Source of the DNA: Flavobacteriales bacterium UBA7519
GTDB taxonomy: Bacteria > Bacteroidota > Bacteroidia > Flavobacteriales > Weeksellaceae
Assembly (NCBI GenBank): GCA_002476905.1
Contig: DLND01000053.1
Coordinates: 12,926 to 20,222 of the forward strand
Reading direction: 5' to 3'
Length of the DNA: 7,297 nucleotides
Positions within the stretch are counted from its first letter, which is position 1. The number at the start of each line of letters is the position of its first letter. This document shows positions 7,018-7,297 of this stretch, piece after piece. The notes under the pieces are model-generated. The model worked only from the letters and a program-made list of their open reading frames with translations, was not told the DNA's origin and made no database searches. The translations under genes and the position numbers were made by a program.

Positions 7018-7025
7018 TAAATTTG
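7018..7025 (+). promoter_or_regulatory. Predicted -7 box of the purC promoter
   Basis: TAAATTTG matches the Bacteroidota -7 consensus TAnnTTTG exactly. No TTG lies at the expected -33 distance (around 6995 the sequence is TTTTATAAAA), so the call rests on one box only. Transcription would begin near 7032, giving purC a leader of roughly 70 nt if translation starts at 7103. Confidence 0.5.
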
Positions 7026-7102
7026 TGCATAAATCTAATAGTAAAAAAGTTTAAATGGAAATTGCTTTGTGGCAAAATCCGTTTAAAAAAATGAAAGTAA
7101 TT

Positions 7103-7297
7103 ATGAGTCAAAAGAAAGAAATGCTTTACGAAGGTAAGGCTAAACAGGTTTTCGCTACGGATAAACCTGACGAAGTTGTTGTACGTTATAAAGACGATGC
7201 AACAGCTTTTAATGCACAGAAACGCGGACAGTTCGATAGAAAGGGCGAACTGAACAATGCGATTTCTACACTGATATTCGGCTATCTTATCGAAAAC
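7103..7297 (+). CDS. purC: Phosphoribosylaminoimidazole-succinocarboxamide synthase PurC (3' partial)
   Basis: The first 65 codons of SAICAR synthetase are present, running off the window edge in frame. The enzyme joins aspartate to CAIR using ATP in de novo purine synthesis, in the cytoplasm. The N-terminal [14 protein letters not shown] is the family's glycine-rich ATP-binding start, and [17 protein letters not shown] is the next conserved block. Full-length family members are about 240 residues or longer, so most of the gene lies outside. I chose ATG 7103 because [14 protein letters not shown] is the usual family start. In-frame ATGs also occur at 7091 and 7055, downstream of a TAA at 7052-7054, and would add 4 or 16 residues ([16 protein letters not shown]). 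No Shine-Dalgarno separates the choices. The gene diverges from the SMUG2 glycosylase gene. Confidence 0.95.
   Translation, partial: MSQKKEMLYEGKAKQVFATDKPDEVVVRYKDDATAFNAQKRGQFDRKGELNNAISTLIFGYLIEN

Overview
The window looks like chromosomal DNA from a Bacteroidota bacterium of class Flavobacteriia, most likely close to Chryseobacterium (Weeksellaceae). The DNA is AT-rich. One secreted protein ends in a type IX secretion (T9SS) C-terminal sorting domain, and another ORF matches the SMUG2 branch of uracil-DNA glycosylases, known from Bacteroidota. Starts lack Shine-Dalgarno sequences, and several leaders carry the Bacteroidota -7 box TAnnTTTG. The genus is inferred from recognised protein style, not from a search.

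Layout, left to right. The last 37 codons of an outer-membrane beta-barrel protein run in on the + strand (1-114). It converges on a minus-strand lipoprotein with beta-propeller-like motifs (126-986). Upstream of that, also on the minus strand, is queA for tRNA queuosine modification (1069-2118), with a hairpin terminator in the gap. A 236-bp divergent intergenic region (2119-2354) holds the queA promoter and a perfect 16-bp palindrome. It separates queA from a + strand gene for a 604-residue cytoplasmic protein with five DUF349 repeats (2355-4169), followed by a strong terminator. Next is a + strand secreted endonuclease I with fn3, lamin-tail-like and T9SS sorting domains (4303-6159). It converges on a minus-strand SMUG2-type glycosylase gene (6209-6907) across a shared bidirectional terminator. 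A 195-bp divergent region leads to the first 65 codons of purC (7103-7297), cut by the window end.

The genes form mostly single-gene transcription units with their own terminators. There is no obvious shared pathway: tRNA modification (queA), DNA repair (SMUG2), purine synthesis (purC), extracellular DNA degradation (endonuclease) and two proteins of unknown role. I see no mobile element, CRISPR array, tRNA or rRNA, and no sign of recent transfer. This reads as an ordinary core-genome stretch. The points most worth a second look are the foldable queA leader, the Gly-to-Ser change in the glycosylase active-site motif, and the uncharacterised DUF349 repeat protein.
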